Below, piece by piece: positions 1 through 7,042 of a DNA stretch of 10,835 nucleotides; positions within the stretch are counted from its first letter, which is position 1, and every line of letters begins with the position of its first letter. A model generated the notes under the pieces. That model saw nothing but the letters and a program-made list of their open reading frames with translations, did not search any database and had not been told where the DNA came from. Position numbers and translations under genes: made by a program. This stretch comes from Desulfobacteraceae bacterium (GTDB lineage: Bacteria; Desulfobacterota; Desulfobacteria; Desulfobacterales; SURF-7), in assembly GCA_030619585.1 (NCBI GenBank), contig JAUXBD010000010.1, forward strand, positions 1-10,835, written 5' to 3'.

Positions 1-87
1 AATAACTGCTTTTAAATCACAGCGATCAAGCAGCACAATAAAACAGTTTGCCTGAATCGGTCCGACGGTCAATCCCTTAATAATCAA
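1..87 (-). CDS. MBL-fold metallo-hydrolase (glyoxalase II-like), N-terminal 29 codons only
   Basis: Partial gene running off the left edge. The 29 visible codons read IIKGLTVGPIQANCFIV and onward after a TTG start. This is the typical opening beta-hairpin of small single-domain MBL-fold hydrolases of the glyoxalase II-like group, which usually begin with a V-G-P-x-Q-A-N-C pattern followed by a strand leading to an acidic 'D-P-G' turn. The metal-binding HxHxDH motif would lie beyond the edge, so catalytic competence cannot be judged. An in-frame TAA at 112-114, which is also the nusB stop, and no ATG after it leave TTG at 87 as the only sensible start. A strong AAAGGGGG ribosome binding site lies 5 nt upstream. 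It follows nusB by 24 nt, so it is probably the next gene of the same transcript. Substrate unknown. Confidence 0.72.
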   Translation of the reverse strand, partial: MIIKGLTVGPIQANCFIVLLDRCDLKAVI

Positions 88-92
88 AACAA

Positions 93-100
93 CCCCCTTT
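93..100 (-). promoter_or_regulatory. Ribosome binding site that fixes the TTG start of the MBL-fold gene
   Basis: On the minus strand the sequence reads AAAGGGGG, then TTGTT, then the TTG start at 87. Its strength and spacing support a TTG start where no in-frame ATG exists. Confidence 0.6.
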
Positions 101-111
101 AAAATTCCATA

Positions 112-576
112 TTACTCTTTTGTAGAATCTGTCTGAATAGAATCGCCATTATCCTCTGTTTCAGCGACCTTAATGTCCAATTTCTTATGGATACTGTCAA
201 GAATTCCGTTAATAAATGCACCGGATTCGTCAGCCCCGAATCTTTTCCCAATATCTATAGCTTCGTTGATAGACACTTTTGATGGAATATCCTGGCAGAA
301 CATCAGTTCATATACGGCAATCCTCATTACGTTCCTGTCCACACCCGATATTCTGCTGATCTTCCAGTTTTCACTGCCCTCTTCAATTAGGGAGTCTATT
401 TTGTATATATTCTGCCTGACACCTTCGACAAGCCTTGTAAAGAAAGGAAGAGCTTTTTTTGAAGGAGTAAAATTTTGACAAAAACTATCAAACCGCTCTT
501 CAGACAGATCGGAACTCATATCCATATCAAAAAGGGCCTGCAGTGCAAGCACCCGTGAACTGCGACGGTTACCCAT
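112..576 (-). CDS. nusB: Transcription antitermination / rRNA processing factor NusB
   Basis: NusB binds boxA RNA together with ribosomal protein S10 and joins the antitermination complex on RNA polymerase transcribing rRNA operons. The 154-residue protein is all-helical in character. It has the family's N-terminal signature (MGNRRSSRVLALQALF, with a basic patch for RNA) and the C-terminal half signatures I-S-G-V-D-R-N-V-M-R-I-A-V-Y-E-L (about residues 75-90) and S-I-N-E-A-I-D-I-G-K-R-F (about 101-112), followed by F-I-N-G-I-L-D. Length is slightly above usual because of an acidic, probably disordered tail of some 20 residues. It starts 1 nt after the ribH stop (TAA-T-ATG), so the two genes are very likely translationally coupled. 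The ribH-nusB pairing is common in bacteria. Confidence 0.96.
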   Translation of the reverse strand: MGNRRSSRVLALQALFDMDMSSDLSEERFDSFCQNFTPSKKALPFFTRLVEGVRQNIYKIDSLIEEGSENWKISRISGVDRNVMRIAVYELMFCQDIPSKVSINEAIDIGKRFGADESGAFINGILDSIHKKLDIKVAETEDNGDSIQTDSTKE

Positions 577-577
577 A

Positions 578-1051
578 TTAGGCCTGATCTACAACATCAA
601 CCAGATTTGCCATTTCAACAGCAGATATTGCAGCGCTCCACCCCTTGTTTCCTGCCTTTGTGCCTGCTCTTTCAATTGCCTGTTCAATGGTGTCGGTTGT
701 AATAACCCCAAAGATAACAGGAATTGTGGATTCCAACCCTACCATTGCAACACCTTTTGAAACCTCGGAACTGACATAATCAAAATGAGGTGTGGACCCT
801 CGAATCACTGCGCCAAGACATATAACTGCATTATACTTATCCTTTTGTGCCATTTTTTTGGCAATCAGCGGTATCTCGAATGCACCAGGCACCTTTACGA
901 TATCTATATCACAGTCTTTTGTTCCGCTTCGTACCAAAGCATCAACAGCACCGCTTACAAGCCTGTCGGTAATAAAATCATTAAAACGGCTGGCAATAAT
1001 GGCAAATTTTTTGCCTTCGGCAATCAGATTGGCTTCAAGAATTTTCGGCAT
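578..1051 (-). CDS. ribH: 6,7-dimethyl-8-ribityllumazine synthase (riboflavin synthase beta chain)
   Basis: Condenses 5-amino-6-(ribitylamino)uracil with 3,4-dihydroxy-2-butanone-4-phosphate to give lumazine, the penultimate riboflavin step. The protein is 157 residues, normal for the family. Recognisable landmarks in order are A-S-R-F-N-D-F (about 20-26, substrate-binding region), V-P-G-A-F-E-I-P (about 54-61), the family signature G-A-V-I-R-G-S-T-P-H-F-D-Y-V (about 80-93) containing the catalytic histidine, and F-G-V-I-T-T-D-T (about 114-121). The sequence shows no obvious defect. It lies 49 nt downstream of ribBA, whose RibB half makes one of its two substrates, and ends 1 nt before nusB. 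The family usually forms pentamers or 60-mer capsids; which form applies here cannot be read from sequence. Confidence 0.97.
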   Translation of the reverse strand: MPKILEANLIAEGKKFAIIASRFNDFITDRLVSGAVDALVRSGTKDCDIDIVKVPGAFEIPLIAKKMAQKDKYNAVICLGAVIRGSTPHFDYVSSEVSKGVAMVGLESTIPVIFGVITTDTIEQAIERAGTKAGNKGWSAAISAVEMANLVDVVDQA

Positions 1052-1100
1052 ATAATCTCCCCCATGTTTTTTAGTAAAAGTTGCGGTTGTAAGCCCTTTA

Positions 1101-2318
1101 TTAGCTTTCGCTTTTTCCCCTATTCAGCAAATGGCCCATTTTAAGTTGCTTACAATCAAGGTAGCCCTGGTTGAATTCATTTGGCTCAATCTCAATTGGG
1201 ACCTGCTCCACCACCTTAAGGCCATAGCCCTCAAGTCCTATCATCTTTTTCGGATTATTGGTCAGAAGCCTCATCTGCCGCACTCCAAGATCCACAAGAA
1301 TCTGAGCCCCAATGCCGTAATCCCTCAGATCGGCCTTGAACCCCAGTTCTTCGTTGGCTTCAACGGTATCAAAACCCTGCAGTTGCAAAGTATAGGCTTT
1401 CAGTTTGTTTACCAGACCTATCCCCCGACCCTCCTGCCTTAGATAAAGAAGTACACCGGCACCCTCCTTATCCATCTTTTCCAATGCCTTATGAAGCTGA
1501 TCCCTGCAATCGCACTTTAGAGAACCAAATATATCTCCTGTCATGCACTCTGAATGCACCCTGACAAGAATGGGTTTTTCCGGGTCAACATCCCCCTTAA
1601 CCAGGGCAATATGCAAAAGATCATCAAGATCATTTTCATAAGCCATGATCTTGAAATCGCCTCCGTATCTTGTGGGAATAACTGTTTCAGCCGCCTTGTG
1701 CACAAAAGATTCGGTGCGTGTACGGTAATCCACAAGGTCTGCTATTGTGCAAACACCTATTTTGTGTGTTTCACTGAATTTTTCCAAAGAGGGCATTCTT
1801 GCCATTGTGCCGTCATCATCCATGATCTCACAGATAACACCTGCCGGCTTCATCCCGGCTAAGCGCGCCAGGTCAACAGACCCTTCGGTCTGACCGACAC
1901 GTACCATGACGCCGCCGTTTTTTGCCCTAAGGGGAAATATATGGCCCGGCCTGGCAAGGTCGCTGGGTTTTGCATTATCTGCAATGGCTGCTTTGATTGT
2001 TGTAGCACGGTCGGCTGCCGATATGCCGGTGGTCACACCGTGCCTTGCCTCTATTGATACTGTGAAACCTGTTTCAAATTGAGATGTGTTCTTACTGACC
2101 ATCATGGGTAAATTGAGCGCTTCTATTGTTTCTCCTGTCATGGACAGGCATATGAGACCCCTGCCGTATTTTGCCATGAAATTTATTGCTTCAGGAGTAA
2201 CAGCTTCTGCGGCCATTGTAAGGTCGCCCTCGTTTTCGCGGTCTTCATCATCAACCAGTATGACCATACGACCGGCCTTAATCTCATCAATCGCTTGTTC
2301 TATTGTAATGTGTGGCAT
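1101..2318 (-). CDS. ribBA: Bifunctional 3,4-dihydroxy-2-butanone-4-phosphate synthase / GTP cyclohydrolase II
   Basis: Supplies both branches of riboflavin synthesis. The N-terminal RibB half (about 1-200) converts ribulose-5-phosphate; the C-terminal RibA half (about 205-400) opens GTP. RibB landmarks are D-E-D-R-E-N-E-G-D-L at 24-33 (acidic metal-binding loop) and R-H-G-V-T-T-G-I-S-A-A-D-R at 92-104. RibA landmarks are the zinc site C258-x10-C269-x-C271 in a H-S-E-C-M-T-G-D context, R-Q-E-G-R-G-I-G-L at 294-302, V-E-A-N-x-x-L-G with D-x-R-x-Y-G-x-G-A-Q-I-L at about 319-341, and L-T-N-N-P-K-K at 352-358. All key residues of both halves are present, so both activities are expected. Length 405 is standard for fused RibBA. 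ATG start with a purine-rich GGGGAAAG upstream; 30 nt after ribE. Confidence 0.97.
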   Translation of the reverse strand: MPHITIEQAIDEIKAGRMVILVDDEDRENEGDLTMAAEAVTPEAINFMAKYGRGLICLSMTGETIEALNLPMMVSKNTSQFETGFTVSIEARHGVTTGISAADRATTIKAAIADNAKPSDLARPGHIFPLRAKNGGVMVRVGQTEGSVDLARLAGMKPAGVICEIMDDDGTMARMPSLEKFSETHKIGVCTIADLVDYRTRTESFVHKAAETVIPTRYGGDFKIMAYENDLDDLLHIALVKGDVDPEKPILVRVHSECMTGDIFGSLKCDCRDQLHKALEKMDKEGAGVLLYLRQEGRGIGLVNKLKAYTLQLQGFDTVEANEELGFKADLRDYGIGAQILVDLGVRQMRLLTNNPKKMIGLEGYGLKVVEQVPIEIEPNEFNQGYLDCKQLKMGHLLNRGKSES

Positions 2319-2348
2319 CGTTTTTCTTCTTTCCCCTGCTGCTTTAAT

Positions 2349-3014
2349 TTAAAGGAACCCGCTTTCTGCCAGAAACTGCATATCCAGGGTGCCTGACTTA
2401 TCCTCTTTTGCTTTAGGATTGTCTGTATTATTATGTAAAAATCGCTCAACATACTTACCGATCATGTCTGTTTCTATATTTACAGAGTCGCCGACTTTTT
2501 TAAACCCGATTGTTGTAAGCTTTGATGTATGCGGAATTATGCTTACCTCAAAGCTATCTTCACTGCATTTGTTTATGGTGAGGCTAACACCGTCCACGGC
2601 AACCGAACCTTTTTGTATCATGTAACGTCCAAGGGACTCTTTTGCTCCTATGGTTATAATAATTGCATTACTTAAAATCTTTCTGGCTTTTATAAGCCCC
2701 ATTCCGTCAATATGCCCTGAAACAAGGTGCCCGTCCAGGCGATCGGAAAAACGTAGCGCCCTTTCAAGATTTACAAAATCCCCTATTTTAGCATTTCCCA
2801 ACACCGACTTTGAAAGTGTCTCAGGCGCAACATCAACTTCAAATTTTTTCTCCGCAACAACAACGGCTGTCAAACAGGCTCCACTTACTGCTATGCTGTC
2901 TCCTATCTTTGTATTATCCAGCACAAATTCGGAATCTATTGCAATATGCTTTCCCTGGCCTGACTGGTGTATCCTGGTTATTGTGCCAAGCCCTTCTATA
3001 ATTCCTGTAAACAT
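2349..3014 (-). CDS. ribE: Riboflavin synthase, alpha chain
   Basis: Dismutates two 6,7-dimethyl-8-ribityllumazine molecules into riboflavin and a pyrimidine that is recycled by RibH. The 221-residue protein has the diagnostic M-F-T-G-I-I-E N-terminus and two tandem lumazine-binding barrels. The first barrel (about 1-97) has G-D-S-I-A-V-S-G-A-C-L-T (38-49), echoed in the second (about 98-195) by K-G-S-V-A-V-D-G-V-S-L-T (135-146). G-H-L-V-S-G-H-I-D-G (95-104) and I-P-H-T (160-163) are also in place. Its C-terminal helix ends in a roughly 25-residue polar tail, within normal variation. It is separated from ribD by a 121-nt gap filled with an inverted 9-nt repeat array. No clear Shine-Dalgarno is visible before its ATG, in contrast to most neighbours. 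The symbol is ribC in some naming schemes. Confidence 0.96.
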   Translation of the reverse strand: MFTGIIEGLGTITRIHQSGQGKHIAIDSEFVLDNTKIGDSIAVSGACLTAVVVAEKKFEVDVAPETLSKSVLGNAKIGDFVNLERALRFSDRLDGHLVSGHIDGMGLIKARKILSNAIIITIGAKESLGRYMIQKGSVAVDGVSLTINKCSEDSFEVSIIPHTSKLTTIGFKKVGDSVNIETDMIGKYVERFLHNNTDNPKAKEDKSGTLDMQFLAESGFL

Positions 3015-3027
3015 AAGCGTACCGTAA

Positions 3028-3134
3028 ACTGGTTTAATTGGTTATGTTGGTTTGATTAGTTTAATTGGTTAAATAGGGATAAGTTCCAATTTTAACCAAC
3101 CCAACCAGTCCAACTAATTTAACCAGTTCAACCA
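3028..3134. repeat. Inverted array of 9-nt units between ribD and ribE
   Basis: Left arm: five contiguous 9-nt units from 3028 to 3072 (actggttta, attggttat, gttggtttg, attagttta, attggttaa). Right arm: five units from 3090 to 3134 in opposite orientation (ttttaacca, acccaacca, gtccaacta, atttaacca, gttcaacca). Aligning the left arm with the reverse complement of the right, I count by hand 33 identities over 46 positions. The transcript could therefore fold into a long imperfect hairpin. The apex (3073-3089) contains GGGA-TAAG-TTCC, which can pair as a short terminal stem. The right arm begins one base after the ribD stop and the left arm ends about 13 nt before the ribE start. It has no T-tract, so it does not look like an intrinsic terminator. 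I do not recognise it as a named repeat family. Confidence 0.8.
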
Positions 3135-3135
3135 A

Positions 3136-4230
3136 TCATCTAATATAACCTTCAATCATAATATCATCGTCAAACCGCCTTACACTGATATCCTTGACCG
3201 AAGTACAATTTGCAATCAAATCCGGCCCGGGCCCCCTGCAAACAGGCGTTCCGTCATCTCCGCCCATAATCTTTGGGCCAAAGAAAAAATATATTTTATC
3301 CACAATGCCGGCGCTAAAAGATGATGCTATAACACGGCTTCCCCCCTCTATAAGCAGACTCGTTATACCGGACTTTCCCAAATGATCCATTAAGGAATCA
3401 AGGTCAATAAGCCCGTTTTTTTTTGCAATTTCAACAACCTTTGCCCCTTTTGATTCCAGTTTTGCTTTTATGGCCTCTTTGGCAGGGCTGCCTGAAACAA
3501 GTACTGTATCAGAATCGGACTCCAGCTGCAATACCCGGGCGTTTTCATCAATTGAAAGATTGGTGTCCAGAATTATCCGTATGGGGTCCTTTCCTTTTTT
3601 ATGATCCAACCGGGTAGTCAGGCTGGGGTTGTCTTTTTTTACAGTATCGATACCCACCATGATCGCATCAACCCCATGGCGAAGTTCATGGACAAACTCC
3701 CTGGATTTAGAATTTGTTATCCATTTTGAATCACCTGTCTTAGCTGCAATACGCCCGTCCAGGGTGGAAGCACATTTTAGGATGACAAAGGGACGCCGGG
3801 TTTTAACATATTTTATAAACACCTCATTTTGCTTTTCTGCATCCTTTCGGCATACACCTGACAAAACATCTATACCCTTTGTTTTCAGGAAGTTGATCCC
3901 ACCCCCCTTAACATCAGGATTGGGATCTTCCAGGGCCACAACAACCCTTTTGATTCCCGCATCAAGAATTTTTTGGGTGCATGGAGGGGTTCGGCCTGTA
4001 TGGTTGCAAGGCTCAAGGGTAACATAAAGGGTTGCATTCTTTGCAAAAACTCCTGCATTATCTATGGCGTTCACCTCGGCATGGGCTTTGCCCACAGCCT
4101 CATGCCACCCCTTTCCAACCACCTTACCATCTTTTACAACCACCGCTCCCACCATGGGATTAGGTGCTGTATACCCTCTTGCCTTTTCAGCAAGATGTAG
4201 GGCCGTTTTTATATAATAACTGTCATCCAA
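3136..4230 (-). CDS. ribD: Bifunctional diaminohydroxyphosphoribosylaminopyrimidine deaminase / 5-amino-6-(5-phosphoribosylamino)uracil reductase
   Basis: Carries out the second and third steps of the GTP branch of riboflavin synthesis. The N-terminal zinc deaminase domain (about 1-145) shows P-N-P-M-V-G-A-V (23-30), H-A-E at 50-52 and E-P-C-N-H-T-G-R-T-P-P-C at 73-84, giving zinc ligands H50, C75 and C84. The C-terminal NADPH-dependent reductase domain (about 146-364) opens with R-P-F-V-I-L-K-C-A-S-T-L-D-G-R-I-A and has W-I-T and a V-G-I-D-T-V stretch, plus L-L-I-E-G-G (about 293-298). Length 364 is typical. The start is TTG at 4230: an in-frame TAA lies just upstream (4237-4239), the nearby ATG at 4226 is out of frame, and the N-terminal alignment (D-x-x-Y-x-x-x-A-L) demands this position. 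Its ribosome site is weak. It follows nrdR by 49 nt, an association common in bacteria. Confidence 0.96.
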   Translation of the reverse strand: MDDSYYIKTALHLAEKARGYTAPNPMVGAVVVKDGKVVGKGWHEAVGKAHAEVNAIDNAGVFAKNATLYVTLEPCNHTGRTPPCTQKILDAGIKRVVVALEDPNPDVKGGGINFLKTKGIDVLSGVCRKDAEKQNEVFIKYVKTRRPFVILKCASTLDGRIAAKTGDSKWITNSKSREFVHELRHGVDAIMVGIDTVKKDNPSLTTRLDHKKGKDPIRIILDTNLSIDENARVLQLESDSDTVLVSGSPAKEAIKAKLESKGAKVVEIAKKNGLIDLDSLMDHLGKSGITSLLIEGGSRVIASSFSAGIVDKIYFFFGPKIMGGDDGTPVCRGPGPDLIANCTSVKDISVRRFDDDIMIEGYIR

Positions 4231-4279
4231 AACAATTTAATCTCTTTTGCTTTGCCAGCAACTGAACTGGTACCAGCCT

Positions 4280-4735
4280 TTAATGTTTGCGCAGCAGGCT
4301 CCGCAACTCGGAAAGAAAGTCATTCACATGCTTAAACTCCCGGTAAACAGATGCAAACCTCACATATGCAACTTCATCAAGCTCATTGAGCTTTGTCATA
4401 ATTTTCTCTCCGACTACTCTGGAGGCGATCTCTTTTTCCCCTGTTTCCCTAAGATCACGCTCCAGGCCATCGACAAAATCTTCAATCACATTCATGCTTA
4501 TCTCACGTTTCTGACATGCCATATGTATTCCGTTGCGCACCTTGTCCTTGTTAAACTCCTCTCTGCGGCCGTCTTTTTTGATAATCATGATAGGAATCTC
4601 TTCAATATGCTCATAGGTGGTGAACCTCCTGCTGCATTCGATACACTCTCTACGCCTGCGGATTACATGGTTGTCCTTGCTTAACCTGGAATCAATAACT
4701 TTGTTGTTCACCTCACCACAAAATGGACATTTCAT
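4280..4735 (-). CDS. nrdR: Transcriptional repressor NrdR
   Basis: ATP/dATP-sensing repressor of ribonucleotide reductase operons that binds paired NrdR boxes. The 151-residue protein has the family's two parts. The first is an N-terminal zinc ribbon with C3-P-F-C6 and C31-I-E-C34, embedded in the near-invariant M-K-C-P-F-C-G and I-R-R-R-R-E-C-x-x-C-x-x-R-F-T-T-Y-E. The second is an ATP-cone domain from about 49 to 139, beginning I-M-I-I-K-K-D-G-R-R-E-E-F and containing V-A-Y-V-R-F-A-S-V-Y-R-E-F. Length is normal. The start is ATG at 4735 with a good AGGGGG site about 7 nt upstream. It lies 12 nt after the dCMP deaminase gene and 49 nt before ribD. I saw no ribonucleotide reductase gene and no obvious NrdR box pair in this window, so its targets lie elsewhere. 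Confidence 0.97.
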   Translation of the reverse strand: MKCPFCGEVNNKVIDSRLSKDNHVIRRRRECIECSRRFTTYEHIEEIPIMIIKKDGRREEFNKDKVRNGIHMACQKREISMNVIEDFVDGLERDLRETGEKEIASRVVGEKIMTKLNELDEVAYVRFASVYREFKHVNDFLSELRSLLRKH

Positions 4736-4747
4736 GAATTTTCCCCC

Positions 4748-5212
4748 TTAAATGCTGTTATCATGCTTTAGTATTTCAATTCCCGCCTCTTTCAACATCT
4801 CTTTTGACATGGAGTCTGCATATCCTTCATTAAAATAGATTTTATCAATACCTGCGTTAATAATCATCTTGGCACATATTGAACAGGGAAGGTTTGTACA
4901 GAACAGAGTTGCCCCTTTTATGGAAACACCGTGAAATGCCGCCTGCACTATGGCATTTTGTTCTGCATGGATGCCCCTGCACAGTTCATGCTTTTCACCT
5001 GACGGTACTTTCAACTCCTCTCTGAGGCAACCTATGTCAAGGCAGTGCTTAAGGTGACTCGGCGCACCATTGTAACCGGTTGCAAGCAGCCTTTTATCCT
5101 TTACAAGTACAGCTCCTACTGCACGTCTTTTGCAGGTGGAACGTTTTGCCACCAGCATGGCGATATCCATAAAATATGTTTCCCAGGAAGGACGGTTACT
5201 TTTCGCTGTCAT
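4748..5212 (-). CDS. dCMP deaminase family protein (ComEB-like zinc deaminase)
   Basis: Predicted to deaminate dCMP to dUMP, the precursor for thymidylate. I infer this from family resemblance, since related enzymes act on other cytosine compounds. The zinc motif is complete: C-R-G-I-H-A-E-Q-N-A-I followed by N-L-P-C-S-I-C-A-K-M-I-I-N-A-G. The upstream stretch with C-K-R-R-x-V-G-A-V-L-V and T-G-Y-N-G-A-P plus extra cysteines (H-C-L-D-I-G-C) matches the dCMP deaminase group rather than tRNA adenosine deaminase. The frame is open to an ATG at 5257, but those extra 15 residues lie over the glyA C-terminus and look unlike the family. I therefore start at ATG 5212, which gives 154 aa (M-T-A-K-S-N-R-P-S-W-E) and a GGAGG upstream. 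It overlaps the glyA end by 17 nt, suggesting translational coupling. GlyA and this enzyme both feed thymidylate synthesis. Confidence 0.88.
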   Translation of the reverse strand: MTAKSNRPSWETYFMDIAMLVAKRSTCKRRAVGAVLVKDKRLLATGYNGAPSHLKHCLDIGCLREELKVPSGEKHELCRGIHAEQNAIVQAAFHGVSIKGATLFCTNLPCSICAKMIINAGIDKIYFNEGYADSMSKEMLKEAGIEILKHDNSI

Positions 5213-6473
5213 GTTTAAATAAAGCCTCCAGGCTTCTGTATATGGGAAAAGCGTCACAAAGTTCCAACACCTTTTTTTCGGTGCTTTTCATGATCTCATC
5301 ATCATTAGGGTGTTTTAAGTTCTTAACAATAAGGTCTGCAACAACTTCCATCTCAGCTGTACCCATACCCCTTGTGGTCAAAACAGGCGTACCGATACGA
5401 ATACCACTTGTTATGCGCGGACTTTGGGTCTCAAAGGGTATGGTGTTTTTATTTACTGTGATACCGGCACGACCCAGGGCATCTTCAGCATCTTTTCCTG
5501 TTATGTTCAGGTTTCTCAGGTCAGCAAGCATCATGTGGTTGTCTGTTCCACCTGACACAAGGTCCACACCCTCTTCCATAAGGTGTTGTGCAAGGGTTGA
5601 TGCGTTTTTCACAACATTTGTCATGAGGTCTGAAAAAGTTTGAGACAAAGCTTCCTTGAACGCCACCGCCTTTGCTGCAATCACATGCATAAGCGGCCCT
5701 CCCTGTATTCCGGGAAAAACTTCACTGTTTAGTTTTTTGCCAAAATCCGATTTTGCCAGGATCAACCCCCCGCGCGGTCCCCTAAGTGTCTTGTGTGTTG
5801 TTGAAGTAACCACATCAGCAAAGGGGATTGGAGACGGATGAAGACCTACTGCAACCATACCCGCAATATGGGCCATATCAACCATTAGATAAGCGCCCAC
5901 TGATCTTGCGGTTTTCTCAAAAAACTCAAAATCCAGAAATCGGGGATATGCACTGGCTCCGGCAACAATGAGCTTTGGTTTATGTTTTTTTGCCAGAAGG
6001 GCCATTTTTTCATAGTCAATTGTTCCGGTGTCTTTTTCAACACCATAGTGTACAAAATTAAACAGCTTTCCTGAAAAACTTACCGGACTTCCGTGTGACA
6101 GATGGCCGCCATGGGAAAGATCCATTCCCAGTATCGTATCACCCGGTTTTAGCAGTGCAAAGTACACGGCCATATTGGCCTGGGAGCCTGAATGAGGCTG
6201 AACATTCGCATAATCCGCATTAAATAACTCTTTTGCCCTGTCTATTGCAAGTTGTTCTGCAATATCAACGTATTCACACCCCCCGTAGTAACGTTTTCCA
6301 GGATACCCTTCGGCATATTTGTTTGTAAGCACACTCCCCTGGGCTTCCATTACAGCCCGGCTTACAAAATTCTCAGAGGCTATCATCTCAAGACTGTTTT
6401 TCTGCCTGTTCATCTCCATGGATATAGCCCGGGCTATTTCAGGGTCTGTCTGTTCAATAAGTTTCAAATCCAA
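5196..6473 (-). CDS. glyA: Serine hydroxymethyltransferase
   Basis: PLP enzyme interconverting serine plus tetrahydrofolate with glycine plus 5,10-methylene-THF; the main source of one-carbon units. At 425 residues the length is standard. Landmarks are N-K-Y-A-E-G-Y-P-G-K-R-Y-Y-G-G (51-65), the H-S-G-S-Q-A-N cofactor loop (about 94-100), D-M-A-H-I-A-G (199-205) and the PLP site T-S-T-T-H-K-T-L-R-G-P-R-G-G, with lysine 228 as the Schiff-base residue. The start is TTG at 6473; no in-frame ATG lies nearby upstream, and a GGGAAG site sits 7 nt before it. The N-terminus after TTG (D-L-K-L-I-E-Q-T-D-P-E-I) aligns with the family. It follows rpiB by 31 nt; its last 17 nt overlap the deaminase gene. 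No frameshift or missing key residue is visible. Confidence 0.97.
   Translation of the reverse strand: MDLKLIEQTDPEIARAISMEMNRQKNSLEMIASENFVSRAVMEAQGSVLTNKYAEGYPGKRYYGGCEYVDIAEQLAIDRAKELFNADYANVQPHSGSQANMAVYFALLKPGDTILGMDLSHGGHLSHGSPVSFSGKLFNFVHYGVEKDTGTIDYEKMALLAKKHKPKLIVAGASAYPRFLDFEFFEKTARSVGAYLMVDMAHIAGMVAVGLHPSPIPFADVVTSTTHKTLRGPRGGLILAKSDFGKKLNSEVFPGIQGGPLMHVIAAKAVAFKEALSQTFSDLMTNVVKNASTLAQHLMEEGVDLVSGGTDNHMMLADLRNLNITGKDAEDALGRAGITVNKNTIPFETQSPRITSGIRIGTPVLTTRGMGTAEMEVVADLIVKNLKHPNDDEIMKSTEKKVLELCDAFPIYRSLEALFKHDSEK
5225..5229 (-). promoter_or_regulatory. Ribosome binding site choosing the internal start of the dCMP deaminase
   Basis: GGAGG on the minus strand inside the 3' end of glyA, 12 nt before the ATG at 5212. 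The spacing is longer than ideal, but it supports this start over the 5257 ATG. Confidence 0.5.
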
Positions 6474-6480
6474 CGTTTGC

Positions 6481-6486
6481 TTCCCT
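6481..6486 (-). promoter_or_regulatory. Ribosome binding site supporting the TTG start of glyA
   Basis: Minus-strand GGGAAG (in an A-rich AAAAGGGAAG context) 7 nt before TTG at 6473; there is no competing in-frame ATG. Confidence 0.55.
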
Positions 6487-6504
6487 TTTTTAGTATATTA
6501 TTTT

Positions 6505-6969
6505 TTACTTTTCGGCCTTTTCCCCCAGCTTATCAAACTTATCCAGTCTCATCTGGTGGCGTCCCCCCTCAAAGGGCTCTTCAAGCCATTGTTTCACCAG
6601 CTCCAGGGCCAGAATATCTCCTATAACGCGACCGCCCAGGATAAGTACATTGGAGTCATTGTGACGCCTGCTCATAACAGCTGAAAAAATATCACTGCAA
6701 AGAGCTGCCCGCACATTGGAAAACCTGTTGGCAACCATGGACATACCAAGCCCTGTACCGCAAAGCAGTATCCCCCGTTTGAACCTTCCTGATGCAACCT
6801 GGGACGCAACCTTGATCCCAAAATAAGGGTAATCAACCGAATCAGTACTATGGGCCCCAACATCTTCAACCTCAATACCACTTTTTTCAAGAAATGTCTT
6901 TACACTTTCCTTTAAAACCACTGCAGCATGATCACATCCAATTATTACCGGCGCTTTATTTCCCTCCAT
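6505..6969 (-). CDS. rpiB: Ribose-5-phosphate isomerase B
   Basis: Interconverts ribose-5-phosphate and ribulose-5-phosphate in the pentose phosphate pathway. The 154-residue protein belongs to the RpiB/LacAB family. It has I-G-C-D-H-A-A (10-16), D-V-G-A-H-S-T-D-S-V-D-Y-P (36-48), the active-site loop L-C-G-T-G-L-G-M-S (69-77) with cysteine 70 in the position of the catalytic cysteine of E. coli RpiB, H103 in R-R-H-N-D-S-N, and G-G-R-H-x-x-R near the C-terminus. Length and motifs fit RpiB; the single-gene arrangement argues against LacA/LacB. The ATG at 6969 has an AAAGGAC site at good spacing. It leads the rpiB-glyA-nrdR-rib block, and its product is the substrate of the RibB half of RibBA further down. 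It is preceded by a 200-nt gap with a palindrome. Confidence 0.95.
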   Translation of the reverse strand: MEGNKAPVIIGCDHAAVVLKESVKTFLEKSGIEVEDVGAHSTDSVDYPYFGIKVASQVASGRFKRGILLCGTGLGMSMVANRFSNVRAALCSDIFSAVMSRRHNDSNVLILGGRVIGDILALELVKQWLEEPFEGGRHQMRLDKFDKLGEKAEK

Positions 6970-7042
6970 TGTTTTAGTCCTTTTCTTAACCCTTAATTTG
7001 GCAACTTGCCTGTTTTATTGCAGTCCATGTTTAAACTGGTCA

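Noticed and set aside
2650..3027. Long plus-strand open frames opposite ribE, and similar ones opposite ribD (3629-4027), ribH (785-1144) and glyA (5176-5643).
   Set aside because: They are antisense shadows of clearly recognised genes, with no family resemblance and no ribosome sites of note.
3015..3135. A CRISPR array or an intrinsic terminator at the ribD-ribE junction.
   Set aside because: Units are 9 nt without spacers, which excludes CRISPR; the foldback is AT-rich without a U-tract, and the following gene belongs to the same pathway, which argues against termination.
3061..3138. The ribD frame stays open for 24 codons after its TGA stop, through the right arm of the 9-nt repeat, hinting at stop readthrough or a selenocysteine codon.
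   Set aside because: RibD already ends at the usual place (E-G-Y-I-R). The open frame is a by-product of a repeat whose unit is a multiple of three, and the encoded L-V-rich peptide looks like translated repeat.
5213..5257. A longer dCMP deaminase starting at ATG 5257.
   Set aside because: The extra 15 residues are the glyA C-terminus read in another frame and do not resemble the family; ATG 5212 with an upstream GGAGG fits better.
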